This document shows positions 46,491 through 57,836 of a DNA stretch of 64,000 nt, in pieces. This stretch comes from Amorphophallus konjac (lineage: Eukaryota > Streptophyta > Magnoliopsida > Alismatales > Araceae), in assembly GCA_022559845.1 (NCBI GenBank), contig CM040126.1:227794641-227858640 (forward strand), written 5' to 3'. A program made the translations under genes and the position numbers. Every line of letters starts with the position of its first letter. Positions within the stretch are counted from its first letter, which is position 1. Under the pieces are notes generated by a model. It was not told where the DNA came from. It searched no databases and saw only the letters and a program-made list of their open reading frames with translations.

Positions 46491-48798
46491 TCAGGCATCC
46501 ATATTATAATTGCACAGACCAAGCTCTTTTCTAAGAAAAGAGAATCTATCATTGTTCAGAGGCTTGGTAAAAATATCGGCCAATTGAGATTGTGATTCAA
46601 CAAATATGAGTTTAAAATTTCCTTTTATCACTTCATCTCTTAAGAAATGGTGTCTAATTTCTATGTGTTTGGTCCTAGAGTGCTGGATAGGATTTTTGGC
46701 CAGGTTTATGGCACTTGTGTTATCACACAATATGGGGACACACCCAAGATCAGTTTGATAATCTTGGAGTTGGTGTTTGATCTACAACACTTGAGTACCA
46801 CAACTCCCTGCAGCGACATATTCTGCCTCTGCAGTGGATAGTGCCACTGAGTGTTGTTTCTTGGAAGCCCAAGAAATCAAACATCCTCCCAAAAATTGGC
46901 AATAGCCACTCGTGCATCTGAATAGGATACAAGATCAAAAGAACAAGATGAAGGGTACCAAATCCCTAAATCTCGAGTTCCAGGAAGGTATCGAAAGATA
47001 CGCTTGACAGAACTTAAGTGGGATTCTCTAGGATCAGATTGAAAACGAGCACACATGCATACACAAAATTGAATGTCTGGCCTAGATGCAGTAAGATAGA
47101 GGAGTGATCCAATCATTCCTCGATATATTTTTGCATCAACCTGTTTACCTGTCAGATCTGCATCCAAGTTTGTAGTGGTGCTCATAGGTGTGTTGATTGC
47201 TTTCAGATTTTCCATTTTGTATTTCTTAAGAAACTCAGAGATGTACTTTGCCTGGTTGATGAAACATCCTTCCTTGCTCTGAGTGATTTGCAGACCTAGA
47301 AAGAATTTAAGCTCACCCATTAGACTCATTTCAAATTCAGTGGTCATTAAGTTGGCAAACTCCTCACACATGCTGGTTTTAGTGGAACCAAAAACTATAT
47401 CATCAACATAAATTTGAACCAGAATAATATCTGAATTTCTTACCTTGGTGAACAGAGTTTGGTCCACTTTACCTCTAGAGTAGCCTTTCTCTGTGAGGTA
47501 CGAGCTGAGTCTATCATACCACGCTCGAGGTGCCTGTTGGAGTCCATAAAGAGCTTTGTCCAATCTGTACACATGGTTAGGATTTTCTGTGCATTCAAAA
47601 CCAGGGGGTTGTTCAACATAAACTTCTTCCTTTATTGACCCATTTAGAAAAGCACTCTTAACATCCATTTGATGTAACATTATTCCATGACAGCAAGCAT
47701 AAGCAAGTAATAATCTAATGGCTTCTAATCTAGCTGCTGGAGCAAAAGATTCCTCAAAGTCAGCGCCAAATTCTTGATTATAACCCTGTGCTACCAGCCT
47801 AGCTTTATTCCTAACTACCATTCCTTTTTTATTTTGTTTATTTCTGAAGACCCATTTAGTTCCAATTACAGAAAGCTCTTTGGGTCTTGGCACAAGATAC
47901 CACACCTTTTTTCTTTTGAATTGATGTAATTCTTCATGCATTGCGTTTATCCAATTACTATCTTTCAATGCTTCAGCAACATTTTTTGGTTCAATTTGAG
48001 AGACAAGGGCTAGATTATCCATTTCCTCAACACCTCTAAAATGAAATCTAGTTCTAACAGGTTCATGCAAGTTTCCAATGACATTGGATAAAGGATGATC
48101 CCTTAGCATCCTGACATCGGTTAGAGAGTTACCTTCATTTATACCTGAATCACCATGGTGGGTTGATTCTGCATGATTATCATTTGGCCTTGTCTCTTCA
48201 TCTTGGAGATTCCGTTCTTCCTTTTCTTTAAGGAAATTCCCTTCATCTTCATCCCTACATAATTCCTCAATCTTAGAATTTTCATTCATTTCATCAAACA
48301 CAATATGAGGTGATTCTTCAACAGCATGTGTTTTTAGATTTAGGACTCTGTAGGCCCTAGAGTTATTAGAATATCCTAGAAGGATGGCAGGTTCACTTTT
48401 AGGTTCAAATTTGTCCAACGCCCGTTTGTCATTATTTTGAAAAAAGCATTTTGATCCAAAGGCTCTAAAATAAGCAACAGAAGGTTTCTTACCCTTCATT
48501 AATTCATATGGAGTCTTTTTGGACTGAGGTCTTACCATTGCCCTGTTCACAATATAGCAAGCTATATTTACCGCCTCTGCCCAGAACTTCCTTGGGAGTT
48601 GTCCTTCAATCAGCATAGTTCTTGCCATCTCCACAAGGGTTCTATTTCTTCTTTCCACAATCCCATTTTGTTCAGGAGTTCTTGGAGATGAGAACTTGTG
48701 TGAAATTCCTGTGACTCTGCAAAAATCATCAAATTCAGAATTGTCAAATTCTCCTCCATGATCTGACAAGATAGATGAAATGGCAAACTTACCATCCT
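46491..48798 (-). pseudogene. S2 pol: integrase end, reverse transcriptase, RNase H
   Basis: The integrase core continues with SDHGGEFDN and the Glu in PEQNGIVERRNRT. RT follows (about 47350-48000) with KARLVAQGYNQ, DVKSAFLNG, GLQQAPRAWYD and intact YVDD. In RNase H the frame reads YSDA, then breaks: compared with S4, about 34 nt covering the DYxGCxxDxKST segment are missing, shifting frame at about 46905-46910. The remainder (SWASKK, AEAEYVA, CDNTSAI, RHHFLRDEV, ADIFTKPL) is present to 46491 in another frame with one Trp-to-TAG stop near 46785. An in-frame TAA near 48797 separates this from the upstream part. Confidence 0.9.
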
Positions 48799-48799
48799 G

Positions 48800-49582
48800 T
48801 TACACATTCTTGAAGAATGCCTGAAATTCTTCAAATGCATCATTCTTGTGAGTTAGAAAGAACACCCAAGTAAACCTAGAGAAATCATCCACTAGAACAA
48901 ATCCATATTTATTTCCACTCACACTAGCTATTCTAGTTGGTCCAAACAAATCCATATGAATGAGTTCAAAAGGTTTAGATGATTGAGTTTCAAGTATGGA
49001 CTTAAATGATTTTCTGGTGTGTTTACCTTGAGTGCATGCAATACAAACTTTGTCATTTCGTTTAAATGATACATCTGGCAGACCTTTCACCATGTTAAAC
49101 TTTGCTAACTTATGCAAGACACTATAGCTAGCATGCCCTAGTCTGCGGTGCCACAGCCAAGCAAGTTCACTTTTATTCACAGCAAGACACAGATTGTTAT
49201 GTGCAGGGTCATCTAAATCTACCACGTACATGTTGTTTATTCTTTTTCCAATGAATTTAACTTTATCAGAACTCATCTCTAAAATGGTGCAAGTGTGATC
49301 ATCAAACACAACTTTATTTCCTTTATCGCATAGCTGGCTTATGCTAAGTAGATTATATTTTAAGCCATCAACAAGTAACACATCATCAATGAAATTCGAA
49401 TGATTTTTACCTACCTTACCTTTTCCAATAATTTTCCCTTTATTGTTACCTCCAAATGTAACATGACCCCCGTCTTTCTCCATCAAGACACAAAATTTTG
49501 CTTTATCCCCCGTCATGTGCCTTGAGCAGCCGCTGTCGAGATACCACCTATTATGTACAGCTGCAAGACACTCCTGCAAAAC
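48800..49582 (-). pseudogene. S2 pol: protease and integrase N-terminal half
   Basis: Protease active-site motif DSGCSRHMTG at about 49540; the GAG-pre-integrase HHCC domain (HRRLGH, then CIACTQGK) at about 49020-49150; and the first catalytic Asp of integrase in HMDLFGP at about 48955. It is in frame with gag, separated by a TAA at about 49583. Confidence 0.9.
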
Positions 49583-51901
49583 ACATTAAACAAGAGATTT
49601 TGGAACCCAGATATACTTGGGTCCCTTCAAACCATAGGACATGTTCAGGTAGGATATCAAGCTCTTGGGGATCCATAGTTGCTGTTGTGAGGGTCTTTGA
49701 TATGGTAAGTTCAATGATTTGACAGACTTGTGATTATTCCTGTGCCATTGATAGTGATGACTCCATGAAGTACTAGGGAAATTTGACTTAAGGACTCTAG
49801 ATGAATGCATGCTTCTTGGTTGATTGAGAGTTGAATGCGTAGACCCTTTAGTGTTGCTGCGTTGACTCATCCACCTACCATATCTATCATGGGGGTTCTG
49901 GTACATGTACTGCGTTGACTCATGGTAGTGACTGCGTCGACGCATCTGAGTATTTCTGACTGAATGCCCTTTCTGGAAGGCTAGGTACGTTGACGCCATG
50001 TGAGCAGTGCGTTGACGCGGTTGACTTCTACCACGCCTTAAGCCTTCTGATCTTCTATAAGATTGTTGTTGGGTTGATGAATCAAATCTAGGATTCCTAT
50101 ATTGACCTGAAGAGGCATATTTGAACATAAATGTGCTTTTCTGTTTGTTAAAATTCAATGTTGCCTTCCCTTTCTCATTTCCTTTTTCTTTTCTTATTTC
50201 ATTAGATTGTTTTGATCCTTCCTCATTCTTCTCATCCTTTTTGTTTTCATCCATTTGCCTCTCTTCAGATGTGTCCTTCCCAGAGACAAATGCCACCAAT
50301 CTAGTTCCCAGTTCTTTCTTTTTAGTAGGATTGAATCCAAGCCCTTCTTTTCCAAAGTTGCACTTAATTCCCATAACAACATCAAGGTTGTTTTTACCCT
50401 GTGTTATTTTTTCGAGGGATGCTTGTTTGCTTAGGTTCTTTTCCTCTAATTTCTTCAGATTTTCTTGAAGTTTTGCATTGACTCCACAAATGGCCTCATA
50501 TTTCTCTTCAGCAATTTTTACTTCTTTCTCCAATTTCTGCATTCTTAATTTTAATTCATCATGCATCTTCAATAGAAAATCATTTTCTCTCTTTATTTCA
50601 ATTAGCTATTTCTTATACTCATCTTTTTCTTCCAAGTCCCTTTTTAGACACACGATTTCAGCATCTAGCATTTTGACTCTTTCATTCAAATCATCTTCTT
50701 GACTGGTTTGAGTTTTCTTTTTCTATAGATATTTATTTTCCTTTTTAACACCTTCATACTTATCCAGTAATTCGTTAAAAGCTTCTTCCCAATCATCACA
50801 AGAGAAATCTGCAAAGGGAGAGGTTACCTCGACTTGATCATCACCATTTGCCATGAAGCACATTTTCACCTCGCTTTCTTCTTCAGAGGTGCTTTCTTCA
50901 TCTTCATCTTTTTCTTCATCACTCCAAGTGCTTAGCATGGCCTTGGACTTTTTGTTTCTCCACTTTGACTGTGTCTTTTTCACATTCTCAGGACACTCCG
51001 ACTTGATGTGTCCTTGTTTCCTACATTTGTAGCAAACAACTTTATCAGATTTCTTAGGATTTTCTGGCTTGAGTTTTGAGCTAGTTCTTACCTGATATCC
51101 TTTATATCTATCAGTCTTACCTCCCTTTCTTAAGAATTTTCTAAATTTTCTAGTAAGCATGGCTATTTCACTTGAGTCATCATCAGATGAAGGTGACTGA
51201 CTATCATCTGAGCTTTCCTTGCTGCTGGAACTAGCCTTCAATGCAAGGGGTTTTTTCTTCTTCATGTCCTCATCTGTTCTTTTTAAGTTCAGTTCATAAA
51301 CCATAAGAGAACCTATTAGCTCATCTGGTTTGGTGGTGGGAAGGTTCCTTGATTCCTCAACGACCGTGGCTTTGGTATGCTAGATTGGAGTTAGGGATCT
51401 AAGAATCTTCCTAACTACCTCATAGTCACTATAGGTCTTTCCCAAACCTTTAAGACCATTCACAAGAAGAGTTAGTCTGGCATACATTTCAGATACACTT
51501 TCCTCAGGTTTCATCCGAAAAGATTCATATTATGAAATTAACATGTTAGCTTTTGTCTCTCTTACCTCTGAGGTACCTTCGTAGATTACCTCGAGTCTAT
51601 CCCACATTTCTTTTGCGCTGGAGCATGAGGATACACGCGAGAATTCCTTGGGATGGAGTGAGCACTGCATAATGTTCATGGCTTGCCAATTTACGTTTGA
51701 CTTTTGAATTTGCTCCTTCACCCAGAGTTCTTCATCGCCTTCAATTTGGTATGGCCCTTTGCTCACTACTCGCCAGATTTCATGATCTTGCGCTCTTAAA
51801 AATACTTGCATACGATTTTTCCAGTACGAATAATTAGTCCCATCAAAAAATGGTGGCCTATTCACTGCATACCCCTCAGGCATGAGTCCTTTATTCTCCA
51901 T
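49583..51901 (-). pseudogene. S2 gag
   Basis: Starts at ATG 51901, only 43 bp from the PBS. Order: capsid region (MENKGLMPEG, FFDGTNYSYWKNRM, IMQCSL), a Ser-rich linker, a single CCHC knuckle (CYKCRKQGHIKSEC, about 51000-51040), an acidic stretch with the DDWEEAFNELLDKY motif, a coiled coil (50400-50720), and a basic Ser/Arg/His/Gln-rich tail ending in WVP. Stops near 51528, 51382, 50720 and 50610 fall on expected Gln codons. The tail includes several GCGTTGAC-type motifs at the DNA level (49855-50025). Confidence 0.88.
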
Positions 51902-51943
51902 TAGTTCTCTCTAGGCTATGAAACCTTTGCAAGAGAGCCTGGC

Positions 51944-51955
51944 GCTCTGATACCA
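51944..51955 (-). promoter_or_regulatory. S2 PBS (tRNA-iMet)
   Basis: Minus-strand TGGTATCAGAGC two bases inside the 5' LTR. Confidence 0.94.
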
Positions 51956-51957
51956 CG

Positions 51958-53450
51958 TGTTGGATCGAGAGGACGGTCAAGCTAGAGGGGGAGGGGGTGA
52001 ATAGGTTGACCTTATAAAAATTATAGTAGAGCAATTCGCATCAGAAGCACCACACCTAGATGATTAATTGAAACACTGAACCAAGCCAATCAGAGAGCGT
52101 GCCTATCATGCATCTGGCGAGGAACAAATTGTGATGATTAAACCAAACCACAAGAGACCACAATTTTAAGGTGGTTCGGTCACCCAATGGAGACCTACGT
52201 CCACCTCCCCACTCAACTAGTGAGGAACCCTGCTGAGCTTCATAGCTTTGTTAAACCGAGGAAGTAATTCCTCTACACTGTTGACTACCCCAACAGAAGA
52301 CAACGAGGAACGAATCCTCAGATCCGCTGTCAAACAGCTTCAAGGTGAACAACCTTGACACCCCTGATCTCAGCACAGCTCGCTGAATCAGAATCACCCT
52401 ATCTTCACTAAATCCAGTGAAGGAGAGGAGTACAATGTTCAAAAATAATAGGAAAACTAAAAGATAAGAAATCAAACATCAGCACTTGGACGCAGCGGAA
52501 TTTAGATCACCAACAGAGAGATCCATGTCCATACGCATGAGCTTCGATCCTTGAATCTCCTCCGTCTGGAATGTAGAAGAGTCTTGGTGGCGCGATGATC
52601 TTCTGATCTAATTTTTCAGCAGCCTTCGTCCAGTTCTGCTCTCAGCCTCTCTCATTCTGCTGTCTGCCTCACTCGTTCTGCTCTACCCCTCTCTTCTTTG
52701 TTCTTCTCGGGTGAACCTATTTTATGGTCTTCCAGCGCACAAAACAGTTCACGTGAGGCAGGTGGGCCACCACCCTGATTTTCTTGTTATCCTCATGATT
52801 GCTCATGTGGGGAACCTTCTGGAGTGGTAGAAGCTACGAAACCTTATCCGCTTGTGGCTGATGTGGCAGATAACGACTGAAGGTGGGATCCACTTATCGT
52901 GCTCTGCAACATGAATTAGATGGCGTCGACCCTCTTGCCCCAAGGAGTTGACGCATCCTTCTTCTAGCTTCAGGTTTCATGCTGAGTGCGTTGACGCAAG
53001 ATGCAACTGCGTCCACTCATTAGTTGTGCTTTAGACAGTTGTGGCAATCCATCGTACTGCAGCGTCGACCCATCGAACTGCAGCGTCGACGCTGCCAAGG
53101 TACTCCAGAGGCTGCAACAAGGAATGCTTGAACTGCTGCGTTCACGCTACTTGATCAAAGCGTTGACGCATCAGAGTATTCCAGTAAGCCATTGGCTCTC
53201 CCTTTGTAACTGCTGCGTCGACGCTGCTCTATTTTGGCGTTGACGCAGTGGAACAACTTGTGAAGATATTGGTGAAGGCTTCTTCAACTGATGCGTGGAC
53301 GCTTTAAGCTCCCAGCGTCGACCCTGTTCCTTTCTAGCAACAAGAATGAAATCAAGTGAAAGTATTATTGAATCAAAATTTAATTCATCATTGAATTGAA
53401 TACATCATTCATATCTCATGGTTGTCATCATCAAAACCAAGGGCACAACA
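51958..53450 (-). repeat. S2 5' LTR (1493 bp)
   Basis: Same length as the left LTR with no net indel. It carries the hairpin box (52170-52205), a TATA-like motif (52716-52725, minus) and the second palindrome cluster (52915-53330). Confidence 0.95.
52915..53330. repeat. Cluster of TGCGTCGACGCA-type palindromes (S2 right LTR)
   Basis: Counterpart of 41690-42100. Several motifs intact here (GTGCGTTGACGCAAG at about 52986, GGCGTCGACC at about 52922) are altered by G-to-A or C-to-T changes in the left copy. Confidence 0.88.
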
Positions 53451-53455
53451 AGATG
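53451..53455 (+). repeat. S2 target site duplication AGATG (right)
   Basis: Identical to 40728-40732. Confidence 0.93.
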
Positions 53456-54653
53456 AACCTCATGAGCTAAGAAATAATGATTCAACTTCTGCACTACCCA
53501 GACTAGAGCCACACAGGTCTTTTCCAAAGCTGTATACCTCTGATCATAGGGGTTAAGAAGCTTTGACAAGTAGTATGCTGCCCTCTCCTTACCTTCTTCA
53601 CCAACTTGCGCCAGGACAGCACCTACCGAGTCATCCAGGACAGAAACATAAAGAACAAGCGGTTTGCCTGGAACTGGTGGCCTCAAGACAAGAGATTTGA
53701 TAGATAATCCTTTAGTCCGTCAAAAGCCACCTGAAACTTGTCATCCTAATTAAATTAAACTCCCGGCTTAGTAAGCTCGTAGAACAGCCCACACCTTTGT
53801 GAGTGCTGGGAGACAAATCGGCGAATAAACTATAGCCTCCCGATCAAACCTCGAACTTCTTTCAAATTTTTGGGAGGAGGCATATCTCTTATTACCCTCG
53901 CCTTGTTGGGATCAATCTCGATACCCCTTTTACTGACAATGAACCCAAGCAATTTCCCTAACGAAACACCAAACACGCATTTTTGGGGTTCATTTTCAAT
54001 TGATACTCTCAGGCTCTCTACAAGACCTTGGCTAGAACCCCGGGAAGTTGAATCCTTGTCTTTGACATCACTACCAAGTCATCAACATACACCTCAATAT
54101 AAATGTGGATCATGTCATGAAAGATAGCCATCATGGCCCTTTGATAGGTGGATCCGGCATTCTTGAGTCCGAATGGCATGACCACATAATAATAAGTCTC
54201 CCATGGTGTAGTGAACGAAGTATTCTCTTGGTCCTCTTCAGACAGGCGGATCTCATTATATCCGGAGAAGCCATCCATAAAAGAGAGGGGCTCGTACCCT
54301 GCCGTATTATCAATTAAAACATCTATGTGAGGGAGGGGGAAATCATCTTTAGGACACGCACAGTTAAGGTCCCGGAAGTCTATGCATATTCTGACTTTTC
54401 CATCTTTCTTCATAATCGGGACGATGTTAGCCACTCAATTGGGATAGAGGATGACTCTAACAAATTTGGCCGTATGAAGTTTATCGACCTCTTCTTTCAT
54501 TTTTAATGCCATGTTGGGGTGGAAACGTCTTAGCCGCTGCTTGACTGGGACGGACCCTGGCTTAAGTGGTAAGCGATGTTCAACAAGCGCAGGTTCCAGA
54601 CCCGGCATATAATCATAACTCCATGCAAATGTGTCCTTTAATTCTTGTAAAAC
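53451..54653 (-). pseudogene. Tat-like gypsy reverse transcriptase and RNase H (5' half)
   Basis: RT motifs VRICIDFRDLN, DDFPLPHID, GYNEIRL, MPFGLKNAGSTYQRAM and intact YVDDLVV at about 54070-54420, then thumb (GFIVSKRGIEIDPNK, about 53880-53910) and RNase H (LDDSVGAVLAQ, AAYYLSKLL and HYFLAHEVHL). A TGA at an expected Trp lies near 54435, frameshifts near 54018 and 53690, and the gene is cut by S2 inside RNase H. Confidence 0.88.
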
Positions 54654-55405
54654 CTAAATAAGTGCCTCTTCTTTAGATGGAGGCAAATTTTTGCTTATGA
54701 GGACAATCCTAGGATTTTCCTCAGTACCCAAATTGATTTCTTTGGTAGGCTCTTCTACTGAGGTTGATGGTTCATCAAATCTCCTCATGCCACTAGCAAA
54801 AGCATCAGCCTCGTCCTCATATTCATCGTATACTTCATCCCCTTCTTCAATAGGGTCTTCGTCGTTCATAATCTCATAAACGCCAAACCCTTCGTCTAAA
54901 GAACACACGCCCTCACATTCCAAATCCAGCAGGGAAATCGGATCCTCTATAAATTGGGGAATTCCTAAACATGCCTGGCATTTTCTGGCTAGCTCTCTTA
55001 AAAACATACGGGGAATCTGCTTACCCTTGGCTTTCTTAATAGCAACTACCCCCAGACTCAAGTCACTATAGGAAGAGGAAGAACAACTAGCCTGATTATG
55101 AGACTCTAAAGAAGAGGAGAAAGAAGAAATGGATACAAGAGAGGGAACAGAAGAGGACCCCTCATCGGAGGGGTAAAGGAAGTCCACTAACGGGCCTTGA
55201 ATGAGCGGCCCTTGGGTTGGGGCACACTCATGATCAAAATAGGATGTCTCTTCAATAGAGATGGAGGATTGGAAAGTTGAATTTTGGAATTTTTTTTCAT
55301 TTTCAAGGATGGCGAGGGAATGAGAGGGAGGGGTAGATGATGGTGTTGAAATGGAGAGATTGGAAAAGGATTGAATCAGAGATTGCCCTGGCGGTGGCGT
55401 GTGTG
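54654..55405 (-). pseudogene. Tat-like gypsy polyprotein region upstream of RT
   Basis: Open minus-strand frame rich in Ser, Glu and Asp with AIKKAKGKQIPRMFLRELA and acidic DEDPIEEGDEVYDEYEDEAD, ending just before RT with a TAG at an expected Gln codon. Such a low-complexity linker between protease and RT is common in Tat-type elements. No protease motif remains; the frame is cut at about 55404 by the S3 LTR. Confidence 0.65.
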
Positions 55406-55689
55406 GTGTCCCTTGTGCCTTGATGATGCTGTGATGTTTTGATGATTGCAACATTAGTGTCACCACATAAGATTGCATGATTAATCTATGCTTGAGTGCT
55501 TGATCTGTATGCCTTGATGATGATTTAACTGATGAGCATTCAGTTGCTACTTTATGTTGGTGCATTGTTCTGTGCACTATTTTGCTTGTTGCATTGGGTT
55601 TAAGCATGTCCACGCATCAGTTAAGTCAGTGCACTTATGTTTTATCTAAGGCTAGTGCATTTTTGTCAGTCCGGCTGCTCAACAACCTC

Positions 55690-56110
55690 GGTGCATGTCA
55701 CCGTTCATAGGCATTAAGGTCTGTGCATTCCACTCTCTGTGCACGCAGTCTTGACGAGTGTTAGGTCAGTGCATTGTTTATTTTGCGTCTCATGGTGGCC
55801 TGGAGTCGGTGCATATGTCCGTCTCACACACACCTTAAGTCGGTGCACATGAGCCTTCACGGTCGGTGCAATGCAATGCTTGCTATGGGCTAGCACTACA
55901 TCGGTGCATATTCTTATTGTTGTGCTGGTTTTCATGCTAGTTGGTACATAGTTGGTGCACATCTCACCAAGGTCCGTCCACGCTTGCCACCTCACACTCT
56001 CAGGTCTGCGCACGGTCTCATACTTGCATAATAAGTCAGTGCAGTTCATGCATACCGCACATACATAGTCGGTACAATTTATAGCTCCGCATTCACGACA
56101 AGTCTGTGTA
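55690..56110 (+). repeat. TCGGTGCA motif cluster in the S3 LTR
   Basis: Degenerate copies of GTCGGTGCAC or GTCAGTGCA at 30-60-bp spacing. In element orientation they match the S4 LTR core, linking S3 and S4 as one family. Confidence 0.78.
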
Positions 56111-56589
56111 TATATCTGCTTTGTTAACTTGAGTCCGTGCATACATAATCTCATGCTAAATCAAGTCTGTGCCCACCTTGTAACCAATTCAGTGCACAAG
56201 AGACTCAGGCATCCTAGTCCATGAAATGTCTGTAGTCTGCATAGTCAGTGCATCCGTTAGTCTTGTGCTGTAAATAAATCTGTGCATATGCTAATGTGAC
56301 AGTACTGAACTTGTGCATATAATACTCTATGTCCATGTACATCTTTCGTGATTGAATGAAGTCTGTGCATATTATATACGTAACTAAAAGACACTTATGC
56401 AACAGGTCAATAGCTCATGCTCTTCAAGAAGGGCACGGGATCCAAGGACGATCCTCACTCAAAGATGCTGCCACGTGGACCCTGAAGCTTTCAGATTCTG
56501 ACAAGTGGCGATTGCCTCCTGAAGCTTATAGGCCGGAGCGTTCCCTCCACACTCCTAGGGTAAGAGCTTGTCAACCTGACCTGATGAAG

Positions 56590-56598
56590 TATATATAG
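56590..56598 (+). promoter_or_regulatory. S3 LTR TATA box
   Basis: TATATATAG followed by a purine-rich leader, as in the S1 LTR. Confidence 0.55.
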
Positions 56599-57649
56599 TC
56601 TGCTTCCTGCAATCAAAAATATATCTCTCTTGAAAACAGTAGAAGAAAAGAAAAGAGAGATATCGAGAGCAGCAGAAGAAGAGAAGAGAAAAGAAGAGAA
56701 TAGGAGAGCTTAAGAGAGAAAAAGAAAGAGAGCAACAGAGAAACAAAGAAGAAGAAGTAGACAGAAAGAAAGAGAGATCGAGAGTTTGAGAAGAGAAGAA
56801 GACAAGCTTCATCCAAAGTTTAGTCCCCACTAGAATCAGGATCAAAATCCTATCCAGTCAGCTCCTTAAGAGCCATATCTGCGCTTTAGTGTTTACAGCT
56901 TTCAGTTGCTATCATTTCCCGTTCCTTGTTTTCCTTTTTATCGTTATTTCAAGCTGTTTGTCAGCAGAGCAAGCTGTGTTGCTCAGCTGTAGTAGAGGAG
57001 GATTCCTCTGGACGGGTTAAGATGTAAGCCCCAGCGATTGCAGAGGAGGATTCCTCTGGTCGGCGAAGCTGTAACGCCCAGTAGTCAAGCTGTGAGTCAG
57101 CGGATGGCTAAGCTGTATTGCCCAGGGGAAGCAAGCTGTGATGCTCAACGGATGTAGGTAAGCTATGAGGCCCAGTTGTTAAGCTGTGTATCAGCGGGAA
57201 GCCACACTCTGGTTAGAGCGTAGGGTGGACGTAGGTCTAGAGGACCGAACCACCTTACATTCTTATGTTCATCGTGGTTTGATTGTTTATTCTGCTCCGC
57301 TAGATGTATGCTTAGGAACGTTCATGATAGTCTGATCTTATATCTAGTGAGAGATAGGGTTGCATACCATGCGTTTGATTCTGGTCTTGATAGAGTCTAG
57401 TTGATTAGATGAACTGAGTCATCTCTTTAGTCTATATGTAGTAGATCAGAAGTATAGTCTCTCTGATCTTCCTTCCATCTTTCGAAGGGTGCATCTAAGC
57501 TGATTAAGGCACCTGTGGGTTTTGATTCCGCATCTCTGTTTGTTATAAGTTTTAATTGGGAAAGTTTTAGAGAGGGATCCACCCCCCCTTTCTGAATCCT
57601 TCGCACCGGTCCCATCAAGTGGTATTAGAGCATACCATCTGCTCTAACA

Positions 57650-57836
57650 ATTGGTATCAGAGCGGGTCTCTGTGTATTAGATCTAACGATCTATAGAGGA
57701 TCCTGCTACTTCCGCGGTGCATTTCAGAGTGGATTTGGTTTTGCCGCCTTCAGTGCTTCAGTCTTTCTGAGTTGGTGCTTTGGAGTACTTCGGTTGATTC
57801 CGATACACTTTTCATTTCTTTCTATTGATTAATTCA
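57650..57836 (+). mobile_element. S3 PBS and leader, cut by the Tekay element
   Basis: TGGTATCAGAGCGGG at 57652 is the tRNA-iMet PBS, matching S1 beyond the minimal site. About 185 bp of leader follows before the Tekay LTR. The remainder of S3 would lie right of the window. Confidence 0.8.

Larger units (their letters stand above)
40733..53450 (-). mobile_element. S2: complete Sirevirus (copia) with envelope-position ORF
   Basis: 12.7-kb element with 1493-bp LTRs, AGATG duplications, PBS beside the right LTR and polypurine tract beside the left one. In element order: gag, protease, integrase, RT, RNase H, spacer, envelope-position ORF. About 28-30 differences between the LTRs (roughly 2 percent by eye) point to a fairly recent insertion. 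Despite that, gag-pol carries at least six nonsense codons and a deletion in RNase H, so it is not autonomous now. It split the RNase H of a Tat-like element. Confidence 0.95.
55403..57649 (+). repeat. S3 LTR (Sirevirus-like), 5' LTR
   Basis: Bounded on the left by the end of Tat coding sequence (start uncertain by about 10 bp, TG at 55403 or 55407) and on the right by CTCTAACA and a PBS. It contains a GTCGGTGCA-type repeat region (about 55700-56100), a TATA box, the conserved hairpin box (57224-57254), and a PBS-like duplicate (57620-57632, TGGTATTAGAGC) just before its end. Confidence 0.78.
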
